Shown here: positions 1-5,966 of the stretch, one piece after another | How the letters are laid out: each line of letters begins with the position of its first letter | Numbering within the stretch: position 1 is the stretch's first letter | NCBI GenBank assembly: GCA_945221685.1 | Contig: CALYNN010000089.1 | Location: 1 to 6,581, forward strand | Direction of reading: 5' to 3' | DNA length: 6,581 nt | Origin: an uncultured Clostridia bacterium | GTDB taxonomy: Bacteria; Bacillota; Clostridia; Oscillospirales; Acutalibacteraceae | Program-made: the position numbers and the translations under genes | Notes under the pieces: generated by a model | Databases searched by the model: none | What the model was told of the DNA's origin: nothing | Seen by the model: the letters and a program-made list of their open reading frames with translations, nothing else

Positions 1-50
1 CATCTAGACGCGTTCGTTCGTCGGCAGCGTCATATGTGTATAATAGACAG
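1..50 (+). other. Illumina Nextera P5-side adapter (not genomic)
   Basis: Bases 18-31 are exactly the Nextera read-1 segment TCGTCGGCAGCGTC. Bases 32-50 match the 19-base Tn5 mosaic end AGATGTGTATAAGAGACAG with two G-to-T differences (33 and 44). Bases 1-9 resemble the end of P5 (GATCTACAC, two differences), and 10-17 sit where the 8-base i5 index belongs; they look like an error-containing GCGTAAGA. The error density fits low-quality read tails. The natural sequence starts at 51. Confidence 0.96.
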
Positions 51-887
51 GTTATACATAATACCCCACGCACCGAATGCCACGGCAAAAACAGAGCCGA
101 TGCTGAAAACGGCGCTTAAGCCGGTATTAGCAAAAATGCTGAAATTTCTTCTTCTTATTTTTGCCTTAAAGTTTTCCTCCTGAAGCTGTGAGGAATGGTC
201 TTCGATTTTATCTTCAACGGAGAAAGCCTTTATTACCAAAAGATTTACAAGGGATTCCTGAATAAATGAACGGGTTGCGCCCTCTGTTTCCTGAACTTTT
301 TTATGAAGCTTTTTGAGGCTTCCTCTAAAGGCCTGAGTAATAAGAAAAACAAGGCAACCGCCTGCAAGAAAAACAAGGGCAAAAAATTTATCAATTATAA
401 CTATGTATATAAGCGAGCTTAAAAGACGGGATATAAAATAAACCGCCTGAGGAATAATATTAGTAAAGCCTTCCGATACCACCTGAACATCGTTAAAAAT
501 TCTGTTTTGCAAATCACCCGTATGGTAAGACGAGGTTTTGGAATAATCCTTTTTTACAATAATTTTAAACAGATAGCTTTTCAGTATAATATCAATTCTA
601 CCCTTGCAGCGCTCTGCATAGCAGTTTTTTATAATAGAAATCGTCATCTGCAAAATAACAATTCCCAAAAAGGCTATTGTATATTTTATTACAATATTAA
701 AATCCTTGTATTCCGTTGCACCGTCGATAATTCGCTTTGAAAAATTAGCAAAGAATATCGACATTACGCCTGCCGCAATATTAAGCACAATCAGAAAGGC
801 TATTGCAGGAATCTGCCGACGGCAAATATTTGCAAGCCATTTAATTACAGTAATATCGGACTTGCTTATCTTTTTACTGTGAGACAA
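51..887 (-). CDS. ABC exporter, N-terminal transmembrane domain, partial (3' end missing)
   Basis: This is the first 279 residues of an exporter-type ABC transporter, a membrane protein that would use ATP to move a substrate out of the cell. Hydrophobic segments lie near residues 26-46, 66-86, 145-163, 168-187 and 250-272. TGDLQNRIFNDV (123-134) is the GDL-x-R-x-x-DV motif of type I exporter membrane domains, and FIQESLVNLLVIKAFSVE (about 208-225) is the usual second coupling-helix region. The ATP-binding domain (Walker A, signature, Walker B) would follow but is cut off by the contig end; an open reading frame continues to 30 only through adapter, which adds the false residues LSIIHI. The start is TTG at 887, one base after the stop of the upstream peptidase gene, with AGAGAGG inside that gene's last codons as ribosome binding site. 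No other good start exists before residue 42. The substrate is unknown; its peptidase neighbour suggests a peptide. Confidence 0.88.
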
Positions 888-888
888 T

Positions 889-1347
889 TTACACTACCTC
901 TCTTTTAAAAACACGCCGTTTGATAAAGTTTACACCGCGATTAACAAGCTGCAGAGCCGGTCTGACCGGAAGCAGTGCAACCCACACTCTTGAATAAAGC
1001 TTATATGATTTGGATTTTTGGCAGTCAACATACCGCTTTCCGTTTTTATAAAAGCCTGCAAGGACTCCGCAAATCATATCGTCGGTAACATATTCCATTT
1101 CCGTTCTGTTGTCACCGACTATAACATAATGGTCATCGCACACCTTTATTATTCTGTGCATAACATATTTTCCCGATTTTGTAAGGTAAACGGGAACATC
1201 ATATTTTTTCAGGCGCTCTTTATTTTTTACAACGATTATATTATCCCTTTGCTGATGAATAAGAGGTTCCATGGAATTGCCCATAGTCAGTCCCGTATAT
1301 AATCCTGTTTTATCGAGTATCTCTTTTATTGAAGAATAATCGCTCAT
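889..1347 (-). CDS. S24/S26 family signal peptidase-like protein (Ser-His type)
   Basis: A 152-residue serine peptidase of the signal peptidase/LexA superfamily. GNSMEPLI carries the expected nucleophile Ser25. KYVMHRI places His64 where bacterial LepB-type enzymes have the general-base Lys, as in ER-type/SipW-like enzymes. VIVGDNR (Asp79) is the conserved GDN box. No hydrophobic N-terminal anchor is visible; the C-terminus (about 112-150) is basic and rich in aromatic and hydrophobic residues, so it could lie on the membrane. The ATG at 1347 is chosen because GGAG (1355-1358) stands 7 bases upstream. A GTG in frame at 1362 would extend the protein by five residues but has no ribosome binding site and lies only about 8 bases from the predicted transcription start. 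It is the first gene of an operon with the ABC exporter. Such peptidase-exporter pairs are familiar from Clostridia peptide clusters; the substrate peptide is not in this window. Confidence 0.85.
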   Translation of the reverse strand: MSDYSSIKEILDKTGLYTGLTMGNSMEPLIHQQRDNIIVVKNKERLKKYDVPVYLTKSGKYVMHRIIKVCDDHYVIVGDNRTEMEYVTDDMICGVLAGFYKNGKRYVDCQKSKSYKLYSRVWVALLPVRPALQLVNRGVNFIKRRVFKREVV

Positions 1348-1376
1348 AAATTTTCTCCGCACAAATAATTGTATTA

Positions 1377-1405
1377 ATTATAACAGATATTTAATTTATA
1401 TGCAA
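1377..1405 (-). promoter_or_regulatory. Sigma-A-type promoter for the peptidase/ABC operon
   Basis: Read on the minus strand, TTGCAT (1405-1400) and a perfect TATAAT (1382-1377) are separated by 17 bases. Transcription would begin near 1370, giving a leader of about 23 bases before the ATG at 1347. This supports the ATG over the upstream GTG. Confidence 0.72.
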
Positions 1406-1421
1406 CACGGATAATTTTCTT

Positions 1422-1441
1422 TTGTAATAAAAATGTTACAA
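1422..1441. repeat. Small inverted repeat in the divergent promoter region
   Basis: TTGTAA (1422-1427) and TTACAA (1436-1441) form a perfect 6-bp inverted repeat with an 8-base A-rich centre. It lies just upstream of both -35 elements, about 8 bases from the plus-strand one, where a regulator of either divergent unit could bind. In AT-rich DNA such a repeat can arise by chance, so operator function is only a suggestion. Confidence 0.3.
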
Positions 1442-1449
1442 TCAAACAT

Positions 1450-1481
1450 TTGACAAAGTGATGAAAAAATGTTAATATAAT
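1450..1481 (+). promoter_or_regulatory. Likely promoter for the FAD dehydrogenase gene
   Basis: A perfect TTGACA (1450-1455) is followed by TAATAT (1473-1478) at 17 bases, overlapping a perfect TATAAT (1476-1481) at 20 bases. The first pair has the better spacing, the second the better -10. Transcription would start around 1485-1490, leaving a leader of roughly 65-70 bases that contains the hairpin at 1502-1532. Confidence 0.6.
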
Positions 1482-1501
1482 TTGCAATAGATAAGAAAAC
1501 A

Positions 1502-1532
1502 AGTCGGACTATTGCGGTTCGGCTGTTTTTTT
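1502..1532 (+). terminator. Terminator-like hairpin in the 5' leader (possible attenuator)
   Basis: Arms 1502-1509 and 1517-1524 form an 8-bp stem (two G-U pairs) with a 7-base loop, followed by G and seven Ts (1526-1532). The stem can be lengthened by pairing the A-rich stretch 1493-1500 with the T-run, with A1501 bulged. It lies between the predicted transcription start and the ribosome binding site of the dehydrogenase gene, so it could end transcription early and give a short RNA of about 45 bases. No alternative antiterminator or known riboswitch core was recognised. Confidence 0.55.
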
Positions 1533-1554
1533 GTGTTAAAGGAGAATTATAAAA

Positions 1555-2952
1555 ATGGATTATGATTTAATAATTGTCGGCTCCGGTCCTGCCGGAATAT
1601 TTACCGCGTTGGAGCTTATTAAGCTGAACTCAAAAAAGAAGATGCTTCTTATTGAAAAGGGCAAGCCGGTTGAAAAAAGGCACTGTCCAAAAAGTGAGGT
1701 TGGATACTGCATTAACTGCAAGCCAAGCTGTGCCATTACAACAGGCTTTTCGGGAGCAGGCGCCTTTTCCGACGGTAAACTCAGCTTAAGCTACGAGGTT
1801 GGCGGGGATTTACCGACTCTTATCGGAGAGGATTTTGCTCAGGAGCTGATAGATTATACAGATAAGATTTACCTTGAATTCGGCGCAGATACTAAAATTG
1901 AGGGTATCGGAAGCGGCGAGGCAATTAAGGAAATAAGAAAAAATGCAATTAAAGCAGGACTTAAGCTTGTTGACTGTCCTATTCGTCATTTAGGAACTGA
2001 AAAGGCGCAGGAGCTTTATTACAGAATACAGACAACTCTTGCCGAAAACGGCGTTGATATGATGTTTTCAACAGAGTGCAAAAACATTATTCTTGAGGAT
2101 AAAACCTGCAAGGGCGTTATTATTGACGATAACGGTACAGACAGAAAAATAACTGCCGACGAAGTAGTTATTGCAACAGGCAGAAGAGGTGCCGACTGGC
2201 TTGAAAAGCTTTGCGCAGAGCACGAAATAGCACACAAGCCCGGAACCGTTGACATTGGCGTAAGAGTTGAGTGCCGCAACGAGATTATGGAAAAGCTCAA
2301 CGAGGCTCTGTATGAGTCAAAGCTTATCGGATTCCCAAGACCGTGGAAAAACAAGGTGCGTACCTTCTGTCAAAACCCAGGAGGATTTGTTGCGCAGGAA
2401 AACTACGACAACGATTTAGCGGTAGTTAACGGCCACAGCTTTAAGGACAAAAAGAGTGAAAACACTAACCTTGCAATTCTCGTAAGCCATAACTTTACAG
2501 AGCCGTTCAATCAACCGATTGAGTATGCTCAAAAGGTTGGAGAGCTTACAAATATGCTTGGTGCGGGACATATTCTCGTTCAGCGCTTTGGTGATATACT
2601 CGACGGAAAGAGAACCTGGCCCCACGAGCTTTCCAAAAGCAATGTTAAGCCAACTCTTAAGGACGCTGTTGCAGGAGATATTACGGCGGCAATGCCCTAC
2701 AGAGCAATGACAAATATTATTGAATTTATCAAAATGCTTGATCAGGTTGTTCCCGGCTTTGCTTCTACCGAAACACTGCTTTACGGTCCTGAGCTGAAAT
2801 TCTATTCAAACAAGGTTAAGATGGATGAAAGCCTTAACACAAACATTAAAGGACTCCACTGCCTCGGCGACTCATCAGGTTGGACAAGAGGACTTATGAT
2901 GGCAAGCGTTATGGGCGTGTTAATGGGCAGAAAGCTTAAAGAAAACGAATAG
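1555..2952 (+). CDS. FAD-dependent dehydrogenase (COG2509-like)
   Basis: A full-length 465-residue flavoprotein. It opens with a Rossmann FAD-binding fold: GSGPAG (9-14) after a short strand and an acidic residue (E34) ending the second strand. ATGRRG (207-212) is the second FAD-contact motif and GDSSGWTRGL (438-447) the C-terminal FAD-binding motif typical of these oxidoreductases. Cysteines 44, 52, 55 and 59 form C-x7-C-x2-C-x3-C just before GFSGAGAFSDGKL (64-76). They could hold a metal or iron-sulphur centre or act in redox chemistry; this is inferred. The family is described as uncharacterised FAD-dependent dehydrogenases, so substrate and electron acceptor are unknown; a cytoplasmic location is expected because no signal or membrane segment is seen. 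The ATG at 1555 has AAAGGAG (1538-1544) 10 bases upstream. It is a single-gene unit with its own promoter, leader hairpin and terminator. Confidence 0.88.
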   Translation: MDYDLIIVGSGPAGIFTALELIKLNSKKKMLLIEKGKPVEKRHCPKSEVGYCINCKPSCAITTGFSGAGAFSDGKLSLSYEVGGDLPTLIGEDFAQELIDYTDKIYLEFGADTKIEGIGSGEAIKEIRKNAIKAGLKLVDCPIRHLGTEKAQELYYRIQTTLAENGVDMMFSTECKNIILEDKTCKGVIIDDNGTDRKITADEVVIATGRRGADWLEKLCAEHEIAHKPGTVDIGVRVECRNEIMEKLNEALYESKLIGFPRPWKNKVRTFCQNPGGFVAQENYDNDLAVVNGHSFKDKKSENTNLAILVSHNFTEPFNQPIEYAQKVGELTNMLGAGHILVQRFGDILDGKRTWPHELSKSNVKPTLKDAVAGDITAAMPYRAMTNIIEFIKMLDQVVPGFASTETLLYGPELKFYSNKVKMDESLNTNIKGLHCLGDSSGWTRGLMMASVMGVLMGRKLKENE

Positions 2953-2957
2953 CAAGC

Positions 2958-2993
2958 AAAAACGAACCGTTACTCATAACGGTTCGTTTTTTT
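2958..2993. terminator. Strong, bidirectional-looking terminator
   Basis: A perfect 12-bp stem (2961-2972 with 2977-2988) around the loop CTCA is extended to 15 bp by A-T pairs and followed by Ts through 2993. It begins 5 bases after the dehydrogenase stop codon. The A-run on its left gives five Ts on the minus strand, so it can also end the vWA transcript arriving from the right. The remaining bases to 3044 hold no gene I can support. Confidence 0.92.
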
Positions 2994-3044
2994 ACAGTAG
3001 TAATGATGCTTGTCAAGGCAGAGGGAGGAAACAGGCTTTGATAG

Positions 3045-3707
3045 CTATGAATTTTTATTTCTTTTATTGTAGTCGTCGTTAATATTTTTGCTCCAGTCGC
3101 GTTCAATAGGCAGCGATGCACGCATACAGCAGACCGTGTCTGACAAGGTATCGTAAACCACGCCTGTTCCCTGACTGTCGGCTTTATAATTCACTGCCCT
3201 GTCTTCATCGATACCGTATTTATTTGCCGTTTCAACGGCATCAATATTTGCGCCGATAAACAGAAATTCCCAGCCGTACTTTTTCTTTTCGTGTTCAATC
3301 ATAGCCTTAACCTTATCACTTGAATAAATATGGCTTGCGTTTTCATAGCCGTCTGTCATAATCACAAGCATTGTATGCTCAGGAACATCCTCGGCTCTGG
3401 CATACTTATGAATATTAGCTATGTGGTGAATTGCACCGCCTATTGCATCCAAAAGAGCAGTACATCCCCGTACGAAATACTCCTTTTCAGTCAAAGGCTT
3501 TATTTGATTCAGCTCAATCCTGTCGTGAATAACCTCTGATTTGTGGTCAAAAAGCACAGTCGAAACATAGCATATTCCCTCCTGCTTCTTCTGCTTTTCG
3601 ATAAGCGAATTAAAGCCGCCGATTGTGTCGCCCTCAAGTCCTGCCATAGAGCCTGAGCGGTCAAGAATAAATACTAATTCAGTAATGCCGTTGTTTGTTT
3701 TTTTCAT
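3045..3707 (-). CDS. Stand-alone vWA domain protein with intact MIDAS
   Basis: A 220-residue protein made almost wholly of one von Willebrand factor A domain. The metal-ion-dependent adhesion site is complete: D16-R-S18-G-S20 (DxSxS), Thr83 in GCTALLDAI, and Asp119 in IMTDGYENAS, so it should bind a divalent metal and a protein partner. FLFIGANIDA (about 149-158) is a later core strand, and the last 15 residues are polar and probably disordered. No signal peptide or membrane segment is seen, so it should be cytoplasmic. The ATG at 3707 has GGAGG (3720-3716) 8 bases upstream. It follows the macro gene on the same strand after a 97-bp gap containing a striking inverted repeat that includes this ribosome binding site. 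Stand-alone vWA proteins often serve as scaffolds for partner enzymes; the macro protein is the obvious candidate partner here, by inference. Confidence 0.87.
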   Translation of the reverse strand: MKKTNNGITELVFILDRSGSMAGLEGDTIGGFNSLIEKQKKQEGICYVSTVLFDHKSEVIHDRIELNQIKPLTEKEYFVRGCTALLDAIGGAIHHIANIHKYARAEDVPEHTMLVIMTDGYENASHIYSSDKVKAMIEHEKKKYGWEFLFIGANIDAVETANKYGIDEDRAVNYKADSQGTGVVYDTLSDTVCCMRASLPIERDWSKNINDDYNKRNKNS

Positions 3708-3710
3708 AAA

Positions 3711-3779
3711 TAAAACCTCCGTAAATGAAATTGATTTTGGGTTCTTGTCAACCCTACAAGCTCATTATAGGAGGTTTTA
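3711..3779 (-). promoter_or_regulatory. Inverted repeat pairing the vWA ribosome binding site with an anti-SD
   Basis: TAAAACCTCC (3711-3720) and GGAGGTTTTA (3770-3779) are perfect 10-bp reverse complements. In the minus-strand RNA the first copy supplies the vWA Shine-Dalgarno and the second an upstream CCUCC that can cover it. Between them lies GGGTT (3739-3743)/AACCC (3750-3754), a 5-bp hairpin with a 6-base loop, and an overlapping alternative CTTGT (3744-3748)/ACAAG (3756-3760). A transcript reading through from the macro gene would contain both arms and could hide the start. No known riboswitch class was recognised. Confidence 0.55.
3764..3769 (-). promoter_or_regulatory. Possible -10 element for the vWA gene
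   Basis: A perfect TATAAT on the minus strand lies between the two arms described for the ribosome-binding-site repeat. No convincing -35 stands 16-18 bases upstream. If it is used, transcription would start near 3757, downstream of the anti-Shine-Dalgarno arm, so this RNA would not carry the blocking sequence. A TTGACA at 3751-3746 also exists but has no good -10 before the ribosome binding site. Confidence 0.35.
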
Positions 3780-3786
3780 ATTATTA

Positions 3787-3810
3787 TTAGGTCGCCTGCA
3801 GTGCGACTAA
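3787..3810 (-). other. Stem-loop overlapping the macro gene stop codon
   Basis: TTAG-G-TCGC (3787-3795) pairs with GCGACTAA (3803-3810), giving eight pairs with one bulged G around a 7-base loop. It includes the stop codon of the macro gene. On the minus strand it is followed by an A/T mix, not a T-run, so it is at best a weak terminator. It could instead stabilise the 3' end or act as a processing site in a macro-vWA transcript. Confidence 0.35.
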
Positions 3811-4877
3811 TTAACAGAGCCTAAAAGGCTTTGGTCAAAGGCAAAAAGCGCCTCGTTTATTTCGAAAATATTATAATTATTATGCCTTATAAAATACTCG
3901 ACTATTATATCGAACTTATTGCTGTGGGAAAGGGCAAAGCCTGCCTTCATAAGCATTTCCTTTGCCTCATCAAGAGGTAATTCAAGAGCAATACAAAATG
4001 CAATGACGGTGGGCTTGCTGGGCTTATAATCGGGGTTAGAGCGAATTTTTGAAAACAGGCGTTTATCAATATTTGCCTTTTTATAGCACTCGCTATCCTT
4101 CATATTCTTTTCGTCTATTTTACGCAACAGCATTTGAGAAAAGCTTTCGTCTATCATATTATCAATAATGCTTCCAATGTCATCCGTCTGCTTGCAAGGA
4201 GCAGATTCCTTTAGAGAATATGCTCTTACATCGGACAACGGCGGCTCCATACCGCAAGCATTATCCTCGGTATTCAGAAAGCGTGTTTCGGCAAGGGGCA
4301 TACTGCACTGATTTTTACGCATCTGCTCATAATTAAAATCCGTATGCTCCACAACATAATTATCGTCTATATACTGCGCAATATCGGCAAAAAGCTTACT
4401 GCCTGTCGCAAGGGCGTTTTTATTATACACAACGATGTAAACGAGCATATCGTTTTTCATTAAAAATTTGGCGGCACAGTCAACTGCTACTCTAAACGCT
4501 TCATTTATCGGGTAGCCGTAAACTCCGCTTGAAATCAAAGGAAATGCAACAGACTCGCAGTTATACTCCCTTGCAAGCTTAAGCGAATTATTATAACAGT
4601 CTTCAAGCAGACGGCGTTCGCCGTTGTTACCGCCCTTCCATTTAGGCCCTACGGTATGAATAACATATTTGCATGGCAGTTTATAGCCCTTTGTTATTTT
4701 TGCCTCACCGACCTTACAGCCGCCAAGCTTCATACATTCAAGCAGTAATTCCTTTCCTGCGGCTCGGTGAATTGCTCCGTCAACACCGCCGCCTCCCAAA
4801 AGCGTACTGTTTGCGGCGTTAACTATTGCGTCACACTCTACCTTAGTAATATCGTTTCTTATTATTTGCAGCGGCAT
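3807..4877 (-). CDS. Macrodomain protein with C-terminal XRE-like domain
   Basis: A 356-residue two-domain protein. Residues 1-175 are a MacroD-type macrodomain, which binds ADP-ribose and often removes it from proteins or nucleic acids or cleaves O-acetyl-ADP-ribose. Seen are NDIT (8-11, adenine side), NAANSTLLGGGGVDGAIH (20-37, with Asn20, Asn23 and Asp33 at the usual catalytic positions), HTVGPKW (74-80) and the phosphate loop SSGVYGYP (116-123). A polar linker (about 178-235) leads to about 110 residues (246-356) that read as a helical lambda-repressor/XRE-like fold: short helices near 248-257, 261-269 and 271-280, then KPSKPTVIAFCIALELPLDEAKEMLM-type helices. Stand-alone macrodomains are usually about 170-180 residues, so this is a fusion. 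Whether the tail binds DNA, RNA or protein is open. The ATG at 4877 has GAGG 7 bases upstream and a good promoter. The vWA gene follows. Confidence 0.88.
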   Translation of the reverse strand: MPLQIIRNDITKVECDAIVNAANSTLLGGGGVDGAIHRAAGKELLLECMKLGGCKVGEAKITKGYKLPCKYVIHTVGPKWKGGNNGERRLLEDCYNNSLKLAREYNCESVAFPLISSGVYGYPINEAFRVAVDCAAKFLMKNDMLVYIVVYNKNALATGSKLFADIAQYIDDNYVVEHTDFNYEQMRKNQCSMPLAETRFLNTEDNACGMEPPLSDVRAYSLKESAPCKQTDDIGSIIDNMIDESFSQMLLRKIDEKNMKDSECYKKANIDKRLFSKIRSNPDYKPSKPTVIAFCIALELPLDEAKEMLMKAGFALSHSNKFDIIVEYFIRHNNYNIFEINEALFAFDQSLLGSVN

Positions 4878-4914
4878 ATGCTTACCTCGTAAAATATTAT
4901 AATTAGTTTTTTAG

Positions 4915-4943
4915 ATTTTAACACTATTTTGATAATTAATCAA
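4915..4943 (-). promoter_or_regulatory. Sigma-A-type promoter for the macro gene, with overlapping palindrome
   Basis: On the minus strand TTGATT (4943-4938) and TAAAAT (4920-4915) stand 17 bases apart, with a leader of about 30 bases. The -35 is part of TTGAT-AATTA-ATCAA (4929-4943), a perfect 5-bp inverted repeat that could be an operator for either divergent gene. No clear promoter was found for the plus-strand sigK gene in 4878-5008; a sporulation-type promoter here cannot be excluded. Confidence 0.65.
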
Positions 4944-5008
4944 GAGCCGCAAAGCCTTAAAAGGTATGTGACAAGCAATTGACGAATATGATTTTTTAGG
5001 TGATGAAA

Positions 5009-5692
5009 ATGTTCAGTGCAATAATATCTGCCTTAGGGGCACACTTAATTTATTTTATTCTTCATATTCAAAACAACACAAGCTTTCCCAAGCCGCTGAC
5101 TCCCAAGGAGGAGGCACAGATGCTTGAAAAAATGGAGCAGGGTGACAAAAACGCAAGGGCGGTGCTGATTGAACGAAATTTAAGACTTGTAAGCCACATT
5201 GTAAAAAAATACTATTCAAAAACAAACGATACAGACGATTTAATTTCAATAGGAACAATCGGTCTTATTAAAGCGATAGACAGCTTCAATTCCTCAAAAG
5301 GAATTAAGCTTGCAACCTATGCTTCAAGGTGTATCGAAAACGAAATACTAATGCACTTTAGGGCGCAGAAAAAGGGTGCCAACGACATATATTTAAGCGA
5401 CACGCTTGAAATTGACAAGGACGGAAATCCCCTTACGATAGAGGACACAGTCAGCAGTGACAGTGATTTGGCAGAGGAGCTTGAAACAAAGGTAAGATGG
5501 GAAAAGGTTTCAAGGATTATTGAAAATTTAGAGGACGAACGGGAAAAGGAAATAATAATTCTGCGCTACGGACTGAATAACAAAAAGCCTCTGACGCAAC
5601 GGGAGGTTGCACAGAGGCTGAATATAAGCCGAAGTTATGTATCAAGAATTGAGAAAAAAGTATTGCGAGATATAAAAAATCAGGTGGATTAA
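5009..5692 (+). CDS. sigK: RNA polymerase sporulation sigma factor SigK, with pro-sequence
   Basis: A 227-residue sigma-70 family protein closely resembling sigma-K, which drives late mother-cell genes of the spore coat and cortex. Region 2 includes NLRLVSHIVKKYY (57-69), DDLISIGTIGLIKAIDSF (76-93) and LATYASRCIENEILMHFRA (101-119), motifs shared with Bacillus SigK. The region 4 helix-turn-helix is TQREVAQRLNISRSYVSRIE (196-215). Residues 1-20 are hydrophobic, like the Bacillus pro-SigK pro-peptide that SpoIVFB removes at the membrane. The reading frame is whole: no skin-type element interrupts it. The ATG at 5009 is preferred because AGGTGA (4998-5003) is 5 bases upstream; ATG at 5003 and GTG at 5000 are in frame but overlap that site. 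It diverges from the macro gene. It is also possible that it has been recruited to another role in a non-sporulating relative. Confidence 0.9.
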   Translation: MFSAIISALGAHLIYFILHIQNNTSFPKPLTPKEEAQMLEKMEQGDKNARAVLIERNLRLVSHIVKKYYSKTNDTDDLISIGTIGLIKAIDSFNSSKGIKLATYASRCIENEILMHFRAQKKGANDIYLSDTLEIDKDGNPLTIEDTVSSDSDLAEELETKVRWEKVSRIIENLEDEREKEIIILRYGLNNKKPLTQREVAQRLNISRSYVSRIEKKVLRDIKNQVD

Positions 5693-5696
5693 AAAT

Positions 5697-5933
5697 TCAC
5701 TGCTCCGATTTTTCTGCTCTACCGAGCTTTTCCTTAAGAGATTTATTTTCTTCCTCCAAGGCTTCAAGCATAGCAATATTCTGTTTTAATTCACGACTTA
5801 CTGATTTTAGCTGAAAATCAAGATTTGAGTTAATGATTTCAAGCCTTTGGCACTCAAAGTTTACATCCTCCAGTGCCGCCATAAGACGAGAGATTTCATC
5901 AGTAAGCTTTTGAATATCTGATTTTTTATTCAT
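5697..5933 (-). CDS. Small coiled-coil protein, function unknown
   Basis: A 78-residue charged protein with no family I recognise. Almost its whole length (about 8-74) shows heptad spacing of Leu, Ile, Met, Val and Phe between Glu, Lys, Asn and Gln, as expected of a continuous coiled coil; it has no membrane segment, signal peptide or catalytic motif and a single Cys. Proteins of this size and type often act as dimeric adaptors, but nothing ties it to a partner. The ATG at 5933 has only a weak AGG site 7 bases upstream (5941-5943). It lies 63 bp downstream of the parvulin gene on the same strand, separated by a terminator, with no good promoter seen. It converges on sigK with 4 bp between the stop codons and no terminator between them. 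The protein-like composition makes a real gene likely, though not certain. Confidence 0.65.
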   Translation of the reverse strand: MNKKSDIQKLTDEISRLMAALEDVNFECQRLEIINSNLDFQLKSVSRELKQNIAMLEALEEENKSLKEKLGRAEKSEQ

Positions 5934-5966
5934 AAAAATACCTAAACTTTTCCGAAGGTTTTATCA

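Noticed and set aside
507..740. 77-residue plus-strand open frame opposite the ABC transporter
   Set aside because: Low-complexity translation of the antisense of membrane helices; no independent support.
1018..1302. 94-residue plus-strand open frame opposite the peptidase gene
   Set aside because: It lies entirely antisense to a gene with clear catalytic motifs and has no domain or ribosome binding site of note.
2019..2354. 111-residue minus-strand open frame inside the dehydrogenase gene
   Set aside because: Ser/Leu-rich antisense shadow; the plus-strand gene has FAD motifs throughout.
3028..3082. Purine-rich GGGAGG followed by a tiny ATG frame of 11 codons
   Set aside because: Too short, overlaps the 3' end of the vWA gene antisense, and no peptide-like features.
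4944..5008. Possible SigE/SigK-type promoter (GAATATGAT near 4984-4992) before sigK
   Set aside because: Match to the CATA-type -10 is poor and transcription would start on the ribosome binding site itself.
5934..5966. TTGATA-like -35 before the coiled-coil gene
   Set aside because: The -10 at the right distance (TAGGTA) is a poor match and would leave no room for a leader.
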